From: an uncultured Lachnospiraceae bacterium | GTDB taxonomy: Bacteria > Bacillota > Clostridia > Lachnospirales > Lachnospiraceae | Length of the DNA stretch: 64,000 nucleotides | Assembly: GCA_947629545.1 (NCBI GenBank) | Contig: CANREE010000001.1 | Span: 1-64,000, forward strand | Reading direction: 5' to 3' | Shown: in pieces, positions 31,544 through 41,526 of the stretch | Layout of the letters: the number at the start of each line of letters is the position of its first letter | Numbering within the stretch: the first letter of the stretch is position 1 | The notes under the pieces: model-generated | What the model was told of the DNA's origin: nothing | The model's database searches: none | Seen by the model: only the letters and a program-made list of their open reading frames with translations | Program-made: the position numbers and the translations under genes

Positions 31544-31687
31544 ATATGATAACCTCTCTCTAAAATGTTCGGTTCTGTGACTGCGCACTTCCCGTCGTTT
31601 ACGTGGAGTATAGCATATCTCCCCAGGAAAAGAAAGTCTTATTTTCCCCTTTGTCGAAGCATGGCGCAAACTGTCGCTCGAATAAGA

Positions 31688-31716
31688 TTGCATTTTTGGG
31701 TGTTTAGAGATAAAAT
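31688..31716 (+). promoter_or_regulatory. Putative lgt promoter TTGCAT-N17-TAAAAT
   Basis: Motif and spacing upstream of 31751. Confidence 0.5.
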
Positions 31717-31750
31717 GAAGAAAATGATCAGAAGAAAGGGGCAGTTGCCT

Positions 31751-32623
31751 ATGACCGCACCGGCTGACATCCGATTCCCGCATCTTGGGATCACCATTGA
31801 GCATTTACGAAACAGCGTTTCCATATTTGGTTTCCGCATCGCCTTCTACGGCATTATTATCGGCATCGGCATGATCGCCGGTATCCTCGTTGCCCAGTCC
31901 GATGCGAAGAGGAGGGGGCAGGATCCGGAACTTTATCTGGATTTTGCCATTTTTGCCATCATATTCGCCATTATCGGGGCGAGGGCCTACTATGTGATCT
32001 TTGACTGGGATAATTACAAAGATGACCTGATCCAGATCTTTAATATCCGCGCCGGCGGGCTGGCCATCTACGGCGGCGTCATCGGCGGCGTCCTGACGCT
32101 TATCTGGTTTGTGAAGACCAGAAAGCTTTCTTTCTTTTCCATGGCGGACACCGCCTGTCTCGGTCTGATCACCGGCCAGATCATCGGGCGCTGGGGGAAT
32201 TTCTTCAATTGCGAGGCCTTCGGCGGCTACACGGACGGTCTTCTCGCGATGCGCATCCGGCGTGAAATTGTCAATGTGAACATGATATCCCGGGAACTTC
32301 TGGATCATCTGATCGTGGAGGACGGCGTGGAGTATATCCAGGTCCACCCCACCTTCTTTTATGAGTCCATGTGGAATCTGGGGGTTCTGATATTTATGCT
32401 CTGGTTTCGAAAGAAAAAACGTTTTGATGGTCAGGTGTTTTTGATCTACCTGTTGGGCTATGGTTTGGGACGGACGTGGATCGAAGGTCTGCGGACGGAT
32501 CAGTTAAAATTCTTTGCGACAGACGTTCCGGTGTCGCAGGCATTATCCATGGTACTGGTAATTTTGGCTGTTCTGGCGCTTATCATCGGTGGCAGGAGGG
32601 CAAGACTTGCAGAAGGAGGGTGA
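31751..32623 (+). CDS. lgt: Prolipoprotein diacylglyceryl transferase
   Basis: GGLAIYGGVIGG, GQIIGRWGNFFNCEAFGG signature. Confidence 0.96.
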   Translation: MTAPADIRFPHLGITIEHLRNSVSIFGFRIAFYGIIIGIGMIAGILVAQSDAKRRGQDPELYLDFAIFAIIFAIIGARAYYVIFDWDNYKDDLIQIFNIRAGGLAIYGGVIGGVLTLIWFVKTRKLSFFSMADTACLGLITGQIIGRWGNFFNCEAFGGYTDGLLAMRIRREIVNVNMISRELLDHLIVEDGVEYIQVHPTFFYESMWNLGVLIFMLWFRKKKRFDGQVFLIYLLGYGLGRTWIEGLRTDQLKFFATDVPVSQALSMVLVILAVLALIIGGRRARLAEGG

Positions 32624-32625
32624 CA

Positions 32626-32784
32626 ATGGATAAACTTACCAGGGACGAGCTGGTTGCAAAAATCGAATCAGCCCGTAAAAAACTGAATCAAAGCATCGAT
32701 GAGAAGAGACGGTACGATGAGATTTATGAAGACAGTTTACGCTTGGATGAATTGATCGAACAATATATTGTGGCCGGATTTTGA
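32626..32784 (+). CDS. Spo0E-like aspartyl-phosphate phosphatase
   Basis: 52-aa protein MDKLTRDELVAKIESARKKLNQSI...SLRLDELIEQYI with the Spo0E-type LDxLIxxY motif; RBS gaaggaggg. Confidence 0.75.
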   Translation: MDKLTRDELVAKIESARKKLNQSIDEKRRYDEIYEDSLRLDELIEQYIVAGF

Positions 32785-32801
32785 CGATGGACTAGATTTT
32801 G

Positions 32802-32842
32802 AGGCAATTACGGAAAAGCCCGTAATTGCTTCATTTTTTTGG
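32802..32842 (+). terminator. Rho-independent terminator upstream of the dcw cluster
   Basis: gcaattacgg-aaaag-cccgtaattgc followed by a T run. Confidence 0.85.
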
Positions 32843-32861
32843 ATTTTTTCTAAAAAAAACC

Positions 32862-32890
32862 TTGCTTTTTTCTGAATCATGTTCTAGAAT
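32862..32890 (+). promoter_or_regulatory. Putative mraZ promoter TTGCTT-N17-TAGAAT
   Basis: Motif and spacing immediately upstream of the MraZ boxes. Confidence 0.55.
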
Positions 32891-32901
32891 AAGAATACGA
32901 A

Positions 32902-32946
32902 GTGGAGATTTGTGGTGGTTTGTAGGAGACTGTGGGTAAAAGTGGT
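32902..32946 (+). promoter_or_regulatory. MraZ operator, five 10-bp-spaced GTGGN-like boxes
   Basis: GTGGA 32902, GTGGT 32912, GTAGG 32922, GTGGG 32932, GTGGT 32942. Confidence 0.8.
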
Positions 32947-32981
32947 TGACTTATCACAAAAGGTTCGGTTAGGAGTAAGGC

Positions 32982-33410
32982 ATGGGATTCATCGGTGAAT
33001 ACAACCATACGGTTGATGCAAAAGGCAGGGTCATCGTCCCATCCAGGTTCCGTGAGATATTGGGCGAGGAGTTCATTGTCACGAAGGGCCTGGATCACTG
33101 CCTCTGCGCCTATGAGAACTCCGCGTGGCAGGCTTTCGAGCAGAAACTGGCCGACCTTCCGACCAACACCCGCGAGAACCGGCAGCTGACCCGCTTCTTT
33201 CTTTCGGGAGCCACGTCCTGTGAGGTGGACAAGCAGGGGAGGATCCTGCTTCCGGCGGTTTTGCGCACGTTTGCCCAGATCGAGAAGGATGCTGTGCTGG
33301 TAGGCAACGGCAACCGGGTCGAGATCTGGAGCAAGGACAGATGGGATGCGGCCAATAATTACGACGACATCGAAGATATTGCCGAAAGCCTGGAAGGGTT
33401 CAGCATATGA
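32982..33410 (+). CDS. mraZ: Transcriptional regulator MraZ
   Basis: [21 protein letters not shown] and [14 protein letters not shown] double AbrB-like repeats. Confidence 0.97.
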   Translation: MGFIGEYNHTVDAKGRVIVPSRFREILGEEFIVTKGLDHCLCAYENSAWQAFEQKLADLPTNTRENRQLTRFFLSGATSCEVDKQGRILLPAVLRTFAQIEKDAVLVGNGNRVEIWSKDRWDAANNYDDIEDIAESLEGFSI

Positions 33411-34342
33411 TGTTTGAGCACAAGTCCGTTCTGCTTCGTGAGACCATTGACAGCCTGCAGGTAAAACCGAACGGGATCTATGTGGACGGTACGTTGGGAG
33501 GCGGCGGACATGCCGAAGAACTTTTGGGCCGTCTTGGTCCGAAAGGGAGACTGATCGGGATCGATCAGGACGGGGATGCCATTGCGGCGGCCGAAGAGCG
33601 GCTGGAAGCATATCGAAATCAGGTTACGGTGGTCCGAAGCAACTATGCGGATATTGAAGAAGTACTTGACGGACTGGGCATTGGCCGTGTGGACGGCATA
33701 TATCTGGATCTGGGCGTTTCGTCCTTCCAGTTTGACGCGGCGGATCGGGGATTTTCCTATAGGGAAGATGCGCCGCTGGATATGCGGATGGACCGCAGAC
33801 AGGGACTGACGGCGGCAGACATCATTGCGGAATACGATGAGGAATCGCTGCATCGTATCATCCGGGATTACGGTGAGGAGAGATACGCGGCTGCGATTGC
33901 CCGGCAGATCGTCAAACGCAGGCAGATATGTCCCATAGAAACGACAGGACAGCTGACAGATGCGGTCAGGGCGGCCCTTCCTGCGAAGGCTCTTGCCGTT
34001 CAGGGCCATCCGGCCAGAAGAACCTTTCAGGCGCTTCGGATCGAGGTGAACCGGGAACTGGAGGTTCTGGAACGGTCGATCGATATCATGATCGGACGGC
34101 TCGTACCAGGAGGACGTCTTTCAATCATCACTTTCCATTCCCTGGAAGACAGGATCGTGAAGAACCGATTCCGGGAAAATGAAAATCCCTGCATCTGCCC
34201 GCCGGATTTTCCGGTGTGTGTATGCGGAAGGAAGAGCAAAGGCAAAGTGATCACCCGCAGGCCGGTTATACCGACGGCGGAGGAGATAGAAGCAAACAGG
34301 CGCAGCAGAAGCGCGAAACTCAGAGTGTTTGAAGCGTCTTAA
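33407..34342 (+). CDS. rsmH: 16S rRNA (cytosine(1402)-N(4))-methyltransferase
   Basis: [43 protein letters not shown]. Confidence 0.97.
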   Translation: MMFEHKSVLLRETIDSLQVKPNGIYVDGTLGGGGHAEELLGRLGPKGRLIGIDQDGDAIAAAEERLEAYRNQVTVVRSNYADIEEVLDGLGIGRVDGIYLDLGVSSFQFDAADRGFSYREDAPLDMRMDRRQGLTAADIIAEYDEESLHRIIRDYGEERYAAAIARQIVKRRQICPIETTGQLTDAVRAALPAKALAVQGHPARRTFQALRIEVNRELEVLERSIDIMIGRLVPGGRLSIITFHSLEDRIVKNRFRENENPCICPPDFPVCVCGRKSKGKVITRRPVIPTAEEIEANRRSRSAKLRVFEAS

Positions 34343-34365
34343 GAAAATGCGGAAAGGAGACCGAT

Positions 34366-34890
34366 ATGGCGGCCACGAGAACATCGCAGATGAGAACGGC
34401 ACGTAGAAATACGGGACGGCCATCAAGGGAAGAGATGTATATCCACGGCAATACCGTGAGGAAACTGGCGCCGGCGGAGAAGCCTGCCGCGAGGCCGGAG
34501 AAGGAACGGCAGCATCGGGAACAGCAGCGTCACGATTATACGGTCAGAAGGAATCAGGAGAAGGCGCTGCAGCTGGATCTGCCGTATCTGCTGATGCTTG
34601 TGGCAGCAGCCTGTGTCACATTGTACTTTTGCGTGAGCTATTTAAACCTGCAGTCTGTGATGAGCGCCCGCGTGGATAACATTAAGGCTCAGGAGCAACA
34701 GCTGGAGACATTAAAGAGCGATAACGATGCCTTGGAGACCCGTATCAATACAAGCATTGATCTGGACCATATCTACCGCGTGGCGACAGAGGAGCTGGGT
34801 ATGGTATATGCAGGCAGAGATCAGGTTCTTCTGTATAATAAGACAGAAAGCGAGTACGTAAGGCAAAATGAAGACATCCCGCAATACTAA
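34366..34890 (+). CDS. ftsL: FtsL-like cell division protein
   Basis: Single TM followed by coiled coil; position between rsmH and PBP. Confidence 0.7.
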   Translation: MAATRTSQMRTARRNTGRPSREEMYIHGNTVRKLAPAEKPAARPEKERQHREQQRHDYTVRRNQEKALQLDLPYLLMLVAAACVTLYFCVSYLNLQSVMSARVDNIKAQEQQLETLKSDNDALETRINTSIDLDHIYRVATEELGMVYAGRDQVLLYNKTESEYVRQNEDIPQY

Positions 34891-37120
34891 GGAGGATGCG
34901 CGCCGCGGCGCACCAAGGAAGAAAATTCTTAAACGATATATGCAGGAGAAGCTGGCAGTCACTGTCGTTGTGATCATGCTGGCTTTACTTGCGCTTATCG
35001 GGGTGCTCTATCATATTATCGACACGAACAATGAAGACTATACGAGGGTGGTTCTGACCCAGCGTTCCAGCTATGACAGCCGCACGATCCCTTACCGCCG
35101 CGGAGACATTGTTGACCGTAACGGGACGTATCTGGCGACCAGCGACAGGGTCTATAATCTGATCATCGATGCAAGTCAGATTTTTTATGATGAAGATACG
35201 GAAGCGAAATACCTGCAGACGACGGTAGACGCGTTGGTACAGTGTTTCGGCTATGACCGGCAGGAGCTTCTTGATACGATCAACAGCCGTAAGACATCCC
35301 CTTATATCCGTTACGAGCGCCGCATTTCGCATGATAAGAAGGAAGAATTTGAGAAGCTTGCGGAGGAGATCAACACAGCCAACAGCAAGACCGGGAAAGA
35401 CGATCCGCGTCATGAGGCCCGTGTTTACGGCATCTGGTTTGAGGAGGAATACAAGCGGCTTTATCCGTACAACAGTCTTGCCTGCAATGTGATCGGATTT
35501 TCCAGCAGCGACGGGACGACCGGCAGCGGCGGCATTGAGCAGTATTATAATGACATGCTGATCGGCAATAACGGCCGTGAATATGGCTATCTGAACAATG
35601 AATCCAATAAGGAAATTGTCATCAAACCTGCTCAGAACGGCTATAAGGTGGTGTCCACCATTGATGTGAATGTCCAGACGATGGTGGAAAACCGCATCGA
35701 CCAGTGGATGGCGGAGACGGGGAGCGAGCATATCGGTATCATTGTCATGGATCCCAATAACGGAGAGATTCTGGCGATGGCCGATGAGAAGGATTACGAT
35801 TTGAATAATCCGCGCGACTTAAGTGGCCAGTACTCAGAGGAACAGATCGCACAGATGACCGATGAGGAAAAGGTGGATGCGATGAGCCGTATGTGGCGCA
35901 ACTTCTGCGTCAGCGACACCTTTGAGCCGGGATCCCCTTCCAAGATACTGACCGTGGCCACAGCGCTGGAGGAGAACGCGATCAATACCAACAGTTATTT
36001 TTATTGTGACGGTCTGCAGCATGTCGGCGGGTTCGACATTAAATGTACCGCTTATAGGAAGGGCGGTCACGGGGAACTGAGCCTGACGGAAACCATCATG
36101 CAGTCCTGCAACGACGCGATGATGCAGATCGCGGCCCTGAGCGGTAAAGAGAGCTTCTATAAATACCAGTCGATGTTTAATCTCGGTGCAAAGACCGGGA
36201 TCGACCTGCCGGGTGAGGCGTCTGCATCCACGCTGGTCTATCGTCTGGACAACACGGTGCCTTCGGCTCTGGCGACCAACGCTTTTGGCCAGAACTATAA
36301 CTGCACCATGGTGCAGATGGCGGCGGCTTTCGCTTCCTGTATCAACGGCGGATATTACTATGAGCCTCATGTAGTGAAGCAGATTGTAAACGAGAGCGGT
36401 TCCATTGTTCAGAAGAACGACGGGGTACTGGTACGGGAAACCGTATCGGATGCGACCAGCCGTTTTCTGCGGAACGCCCTCCTGATGACAGTGGAAGAGG
36501 GAACCGGCGCGGCAGCGAAGGTGGAGGGATATGCCATCGGCGGCAAGACCGGTACGGCTGAGAAAGTCGGACGTAACCATCAGGATTATGTGGTGTCGTT
36601 CTGCGGCATTGCGCCGACCGACGATCCGCAGGTGCTTGTCTATGTGGTCATTGACCAGCCCCATGTGGAGGATCAGGCCCACAGTACCTTTGCCAGCGGC
36701 GTATTCGCGCAGGTAATGGGCGATATACTGCCGTATCTGAATGTATTTCCGACCGGGGACGTGCAGGTGGTGACGCCGATCCGTCCGTCCGGCGAATATG
36801 TGACGAATCCGGATGGAACAGATCCGAACGGGCAGACGGGATCAGAAGGAAGCGCAGCGGGCGAAGGTACAGGCGAGCCCGGCGGTGAAAACAAGACCGG
36901 AAATGAAGACGGGGATGGAAACCTGCCGGAGGATCAGAGCCAGCCGGAGGGCGAAGAGCAGACCGCAGGCGAAGACCGCGGCGGAACCGCAGCCGGCGGT
37001 TCGATCGCCCCGTTCCCCTATGATACGGAGGAGTCCATACCGCAGGAATACGGCGAAGACGGCAGCGTGCTGCCTTCCGATCTGCCGGATATGCTGCCTT
37101 CGGATGTTTCCGAAGAATGA
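34868..37120 (+). CDS. Class B penicillin-binding protein (FtsI/SpoVD-like) with acidic C-terminal extension
   Basis: SxxK (EPGSPSKILT), SCN and KTGT motifs; PBP dimer domain. Confidence 0.93.
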   Translation: MKTSRNTKEDARRGAPRKKILKRYMQEKLAVTVVVIMLALLALIGVLYHIIDTNNEDYTRVVLTQRSSYDSRTIPYRRGDIVDRNGTYLATSDRVYNLIIDASQIFYDEDTEAKYLQTTVDALVQCFGYDRQELLDTINSRKTSPYIRYERRISHDKKEEFEKLAEEINTANSKTGKDDPRHEARVYGIWFEEEYKRLYPYNSLACNVIGFSSSDGTTGSGGIEQYYNDMLIGNNGREYGYLNNESNKEIVIKPAQNGYKVVSTIDVNVQTMVENRIDQWMAETGSEHIGIIVMDPNNGEILAMADEKDYDLNNPRDLSGQYSEEQIAQMTDEEKVDAMSRMWRNFCVSDTFEPGSPSKILTVATALEENAINTNSYFYCDGLQHVGGFDIKCTAYRKGGHGELSLTETIMQSCNDAMMQIAALSGKESFYKYQSMFNLGAKTGIDLPGEASASTLVYRLDNTVPSALATNAFGQNYNCTMVQMAAAFASCINGGYYYEPHVVKQIVNESGSIVQKNDGVLVRETVSDATSRFLRNALLMTVEEGTGAAAKVEGYAIGGKTGTAEKVGRNHQDYVVSFCGIAPTDDPQVLVYVVIDQPHVEDQAHSTFASGVFAQVMGDILPYLNVFPTGDVQVVTPIRPSGEYVTNPDGTDPNGQTGSEGSAAGEGTGEPGGENKTGNEDGDGNLPEDQSQPEGEEQTAGEDRGGTAAGGSIAPFPYDTEESIPQEYGEDGSVLPSDLPDMLPSDVSEE

Positions 37121-37220
37121 GATGCCAAACGGTACCGTACGGACGCAACAGGCTGTCTGTACAGGAATAAAACATGGAGCGGTTCATATATTATAGCAAT
37201 AATGACGTCCAGACAGGCAT

Positions 37221-38987
37221 ATGAACCGTAGTTTGACCACCCATAAGACCAGAACGCTCGTTGTGTTTCTGGCGGCCAGTTTACTGATGCTTGTAATGAC
37301 CGGACGGCTGGATTATCTGATGCTTTGCCGGGCGGATCATTATGGCCGGATGGCAGAGGAGCTGCACCAGCGGGAACGGACGATCAAGGCCGCCCGCGGG
37401 CGGATCCTGGACCGCAACGGAACCGTGCTTGCCGACAACCGCACGGTCTGCACCGTTTCCGTGATCCATAACCAGATTCAGGAGCCGGAACGGGTGACGG
37501 AAGTTTTGTCGCAGGAACTGGGGATCCCTGCGGACGGAATCCGGACAAAGGTGGAGAAATACAGTGCCCGCGAGATCATAAAGACAAATGTGGACAAGGA
37601 GACGGGCGACCGTATCCGGGCGCTCCGTCTGGCCGGCGTAAAAGTGGATGAAGACTATAAAAGGTATTATCCTTATGACAGTCTGGCTTCGAAGGTATTG
37701 GGTTTCACCGGCGGGGACAATCAGGGCATCATTGGTCTGGAGGTCCGTTATGAGGAGTACCTGAAGGGACAGAACGGGCTGATCCTGACAATGGCAGACG
37801 CCGCAGGCGTGGAACTGGAGAATGCATTCGAGGATCGGATCGAGCCGGTGGCAGGCGCGGATCTGACGGTAAGCCTGGATGTGAATATCCAGACCTATGC
37901 CCAGCAGGCGGCACTTACGGTCATGGAGGAGAAGAACGCGAAGAAGGTATCCGTGATCATCATGGATCCCCGAAACGGTGAAATTCTGGCGATGGTCAAT
38001 GTGCCGGAGTTCAACTTAAATGACCCGTTCACATTGAATATAGAGCCGGAGGAAGGAAGCGCCGTTTCGAAACAGGATCTGTTAAACCAGATGTGGCGCA
38101 ACCCATCCATTAACGATACTTACGAACCCGGATCCACGTTTAAGGTCATTACCGCCTCGGCAGGACTGGAAGCGGGCGTAGTGGGAATTAACGACCATTT
38201 TTCCTGCCTGGGATTTCGTATAGTGGAGGATAGAAAGATCAGATGCCATAAGGTTGGCGGTCATGGTGGGGAAACATTCCTGCAGGCTACGATGAATTCC
38301 TGTAATCCGGTGTTTATCGATGTGGGACAGCGGCTTGGGGTGGAGAGGTATTATGATTATTTCACCCGGTTCGGGCTATTGGGAAAAACCGGCGTGGATC
38401 TGCCTGGAGAAGCGGCAACCATCATGCATCAGAAGGAGAAGATGGGTCTTGTGGAGCTGGCCACCGTGTCCTTCGGCCAGTCCTTCCAGATTACGCCGCT
38501 GCAGCTGATCACGACAGTGTCCTCCCTGATCAACGGAGGCACGCGGGTAACGCCCCATTTCGGAATCCGCTCGGTCAGTGCCGATGGAGAGAGCGTCCAT
38601 ACGTTTACTTATCCGGTGAAAGAGGGAATCATTTCCGCGGAAACCAGCGAGACCGTACGTTATCTGCTGGAGCAGGTGGTAGCGGAAGGCGGCGGCAGGA
38701 AGGCGGCCGTCGAGGGATATCGGATCGGCGGCAAAACAGCCACCTCTGAAAAACTTCCGCGAAGCCTTAAGAAATACATTTCCAGTTTCTTAGGCTTCGC
38801 GCCGGCAGACGATCCGCAGGTCATCGCGCTGATCACGATCGATGAGCCGGAAGGCGTTTACTACGGCGGAACCATCGCCGCGCCGGTCATCGCAGATATT
38901 TACAGGAATATCCTGCCATATCTGGGGATTGAAGCCGGGGAAGTTGCGGTTGATTATTCCCGCAAAAAGACGTATACTAATCCGTGA
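37221..38987 (+). CDS. Second class B penicillin-binding protein (FtsI/SpoVD-like)
   Basis: STFK (EPGSTFKVIT), SCN and KTAT motifs. Confidence 0.93.
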   Translation: MNRSLTTHKTRTLVVFLAASLLMLVMTGRLDYLMLCRADHYGRMAEELHQRERTIKAARGRILDRNGTVLADNRTVCTVSVIHNQIQEPERVTEVLSQELGIPADGIRTKVEKYSAREIIKTNVDKETGDRIRALRLAGVKVDEDYKRYYPYDSLASKVLGFTGGDNQGIIGLEVRYEEYLKGQNGLILTMADAAGVELENAFEDRIEPVAGADLTVSLDVNIQTYAQQAALTVMEEKNAKKVSVIIMDPRNGEILAMVNVPEFNLNDPFTLNIEPEEGSAVSKQDLLNQMWRNPSINDTYEPGSTFKVITASAGLEAGVVGINDHFSCLGFRIVEDRKIRCHKVGGHGGETFLQATMNSCNPVFIDVGQRLGVERYYDYFTRFGLLGKTGVDLPGEAATIMHQKEKMGLVELATVSFGQSFQITPLQLITTVSSLINGGTRVTPHFGIRSVSADGESVHTFTYPVKEGIISAETSETVRYLLEQVVAEGGGRKAAVEGYRIGGKTATSEKLPRSLKKYISSFLGFAPADDPQVIALITIDEPEGVYYGGTIAAPVIADIYRNILPYLGIEAGEVAVDYSRKKTYTNP

Positions 38988-39065
38988 ATGTGCGCGGCCT
39001 GTCCGCGCGGACCCGGCGGCGGGAAGCGCCGCAGGCGATCATTACATAAGAGTCCGAGGTGCGAT

Positions 39066-40034
39066 ATGATCAATGAAACCATATTGGCGATAATCATTGC
39101 CTTTGCCATTAGCGCGGTGCTGTGTCCTATCGTGATTCCGTTTCTGCACAGGCTGAAATTCGGCCAGCAGGTCCGGGAAGACGGGCCGCAGACCCACCTT
39201 AAGAAAGCAGGGACGCCCACGATGGGCGGCTTGATCATCCTGTCCGGCATTGTTGTTACGTCGGTATTTTACATTCCGGAATACCCAAAGATCATTCCGG
39301 TGTTATTCGTGACCGTGGGCTTCGGTATTATCGGTTTTCTGGATGATTACATTAAGATCGTTATGAAGCGGTCGGAGGGACTGAACCCGAAGCAGAAGAT
39401 GGCGGGGCAGATTCTGATCACGGCGATCTTTACTTACTATCTGATGAATTCCGGCGACGTGGGTACCCGGATCCTTGTACCGTTTACCGGCGGCTTTGAT
39501 GGCGGGATATGGCTTGATCTGGGGTATCTTTACATTCCGTTCGTGTTTGTTGTGATGCTGGGCACCGACAACGGCGTGAATTTCACGGACGGCCTTGACG
39601 GTCTGTGTACGAGCGTGACAATCCTGGTGGCTACGTTCATGACGATCATTGCGCTGGGGGAAGGAAACGGCATCAGCCCGATCACAGGGGCGGTAGTGGG
39701 AAGCCTCCTGGGCTTTCTGCTGTTCAATGTTTATCCGGCCAAGGTGTTCATGGGCGATACCGGTTCGCTGGCGCTCGGCGGCTTTGTGGCGGCCAGCGCC
39801 CTGATGATGCAGATGCCGCTTTTTATTCCGATCATCGGATTCATCTATCTGATCGAGGTACTGTCTGTCATTATTCAGGTGACATATTTTAAGAAGACAG
39901 GCGGCAAGCGGATCTTTAAGATGGCGCCGATCCATCATCATTTTGAGCTGTGCGGCTGGTCGGAGACCAGGGTTGTGGCGGTATTTTCCATTGTCACGGC
40001 AATCCTGTGCCTGACGGCGTATCTGGGAATATGA
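39066..40034 (+). CDS. mraY: Phospho-N-acetylmuramoyl-pentapeptide-transferase
   Basis: DGPQTHLKKAGTPTMGG, NFTDGLDGL, KMAPIHHHFELCGWSE. Confidence 0.98.
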   Translation: MINETILAIIIAFAISAVLCPIVIPFLHRLKFGQQVREDGPQTHLKKAGTPTMGGLIILSGIVVTSVFYIPEYPKIIPVLFVTVGFGIIGFLDDYIKIVMKRSEGLNPKQKMAGQILITAIFTYYLMNSGDVGTRILVPFTGGFDGGIWLDLGYLYIPFVFVVMLGTDNGVNFTDGLDGLCTSVTILVATFMTIIALGEGNGISPITGAVVGSLLGFLLFNVYPAKVFMGDTGSLALGGFVAASALMMQMPLFIPIIGFIYLIEVLSVIIQVTYFKKTGGKRIFKMAPIHHHFELCGWSETRVVAVFSIVTAILCLTAYLGI

Positions 40035-40082
40035 CGCACAGGAATCGTAATCAGGAAGAAATAACTGCAGGAGGAAGATTAC

Positions 40083-41441
40083 ATGAGCCAGAGTCAGAAA
40101 GTTCTGGTAGCGGGTGCAGGTAAGAGCGGGATTTCATCCGCGCGGCTGCTTCTTGCGTTGGGGGGAGAGGTCGTGCTTTATGACGGCAATGCGACGCTTC
40201 ATGCCCCGGCGCTTATGGAAAATTTTGAAAATGGAGCCGCTGTCAGCGTTGTACTGGGCGAACTGCGCCCGGAGGCGCTTACAGACGTATTGCTCTGCGT
40301 GATCAGCCCGGGAATCTCGCTGGAGGAGCCGTTTGTGGAATTGATCCGCTCGGCGGGTATACCGATCTGGGGTGAGCTGCAGCTGGCTTACCACTGCGCA
40401 AAGGGTCGGCTGGCGGCCATCACCGGTACCAACGGCAAGACGACGACCACGGCCTTAGTCGGAGAGATTCTGAAGGCGTATGCCGGAGAGGTCTATGTGG
40501 TAGGCAATATCGGTATCCCCTACACGGACGTTGCGCTGAAAACCACCGACCGAAGCGTTACGGTCGCCGAGGTTTCCAGCTTTCAGCTGGAGACGCTGAT
40601 GGATTTCCATCCGAATGTCAGCGCAATCCTGAATATTACGCCGGATCACCTGAACCGGCACCATACGATGGAATGTTACATAGAAGTGAAGGAAAGCATC
40701 ACCGCGAACCAGACGGAGGAAGACACCTGTGTTTTGAACTATGACGATGAGGTGCTTCGTGCCTTTGGAAAGAGGGATGACCTGAAGCCTCAGACCGTGT
40801 TCTTCAGCAGCAGAAATCAGCTGTCGGACGGTTATTACATGAAAGGCTATGAGATCATGCAGGCGGCAGGCGGCAGGGCCAGGCCGCTCATGGATGTGCG
40901 CGACATGAACCTTCTGGGACGTCATAATTATGAGAATGTGATGGCGGCCATTGCCGTCGCCACGGCTATGGGGGTTCCGATGAATACGATCCTCAGGGTC
41001 GTGAAGGGGTTTAAGGCTGTGGAGCATCGGATCGAATTTGTGCTGGAGCGGCTGGGCGTCCGTTATTATAACGATTCCAAGGGAACGAATCCGGACGCGG
41101 CCATTCAGGCCGTGAAGGCCATGCCCGGCCCGATCATCCTGATCGGGGGCGGCTATGACAAGGGCTCCTCTTATGACGAGTGGATCGAGTCCTTCGGGGG
41201 AAATGTAAAGTATCTTGTCCTGATCGGACAGACCCGGGATAAGATCGCGGAGTGCGCGCGGAAGCATGGATTCACCAATATCATGTATGCGGAGGATATG
41301 ACGGAGGCCGTGAACGTGTGCGCTTATTATGCCGAAAGCGGAGACTGCGTACTGCTGTCGCCGGCCTGCGCCAGCTGGGGGATGTTTAAGGATTATGAAG
41401 AGCGGGGCAGGATCTTCAAGGAGTGTGTGAGAAACCTGTAA
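40083..41441 (+). CDS. murD: UDP-N-acetylmuramoylalanine--D-glutamate ligase
   Basis: ITGTNGKTTTTALVGEIL, EVSSFQLE, NDSKGTNPDAA. Confidence 0.97.
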   Translation: MSQSQKVLVAGAGKSGISSARLLLALGGEVVLYDGNATLHAPALMENFENGAAVSVVLGELRPEALTDVLLCVISPGISLEEPFVELIRSAGIPIWGELQLAYHCAKGRLAAITGTNGKTTTTALVGEILKAYAGEVYVVGNIGIPYTDVALKTTDRSVTVAEVSSFQLETLMDFHPNVSAILNITPDHLNRHHTMECYIEVKESITANQTEEDTCVLNYDDEVLRAFGKRDDLKPQTVFFSSRNQLSDGYYMKGYEIMQAAGGRARPLMDVRDMNLLGRHNYENVMAAIAVATAMGVPMNTILRVVKGFKAVEHRIEFVLERLGVRYYNDSKGTNPDAAIQAVKAMPGPIILIGGGYDKGSSYDEWIESFGGNVKYLVLIGQTRDKIAECARKHGFTNIMYAEDMTEAVNVCAYYAESGDCVLLSPACASWGMFKDYEERGRIFKECVRNL

Positions 41442-41526
41442 CCGAAGGACAGGCGGAAGGCGCGCGGACAGGAAGTATTAAGCGCGCGGAAGCTGTGTAT
41501 AACCGGGAGAGAAGGAGGAAGACGTC

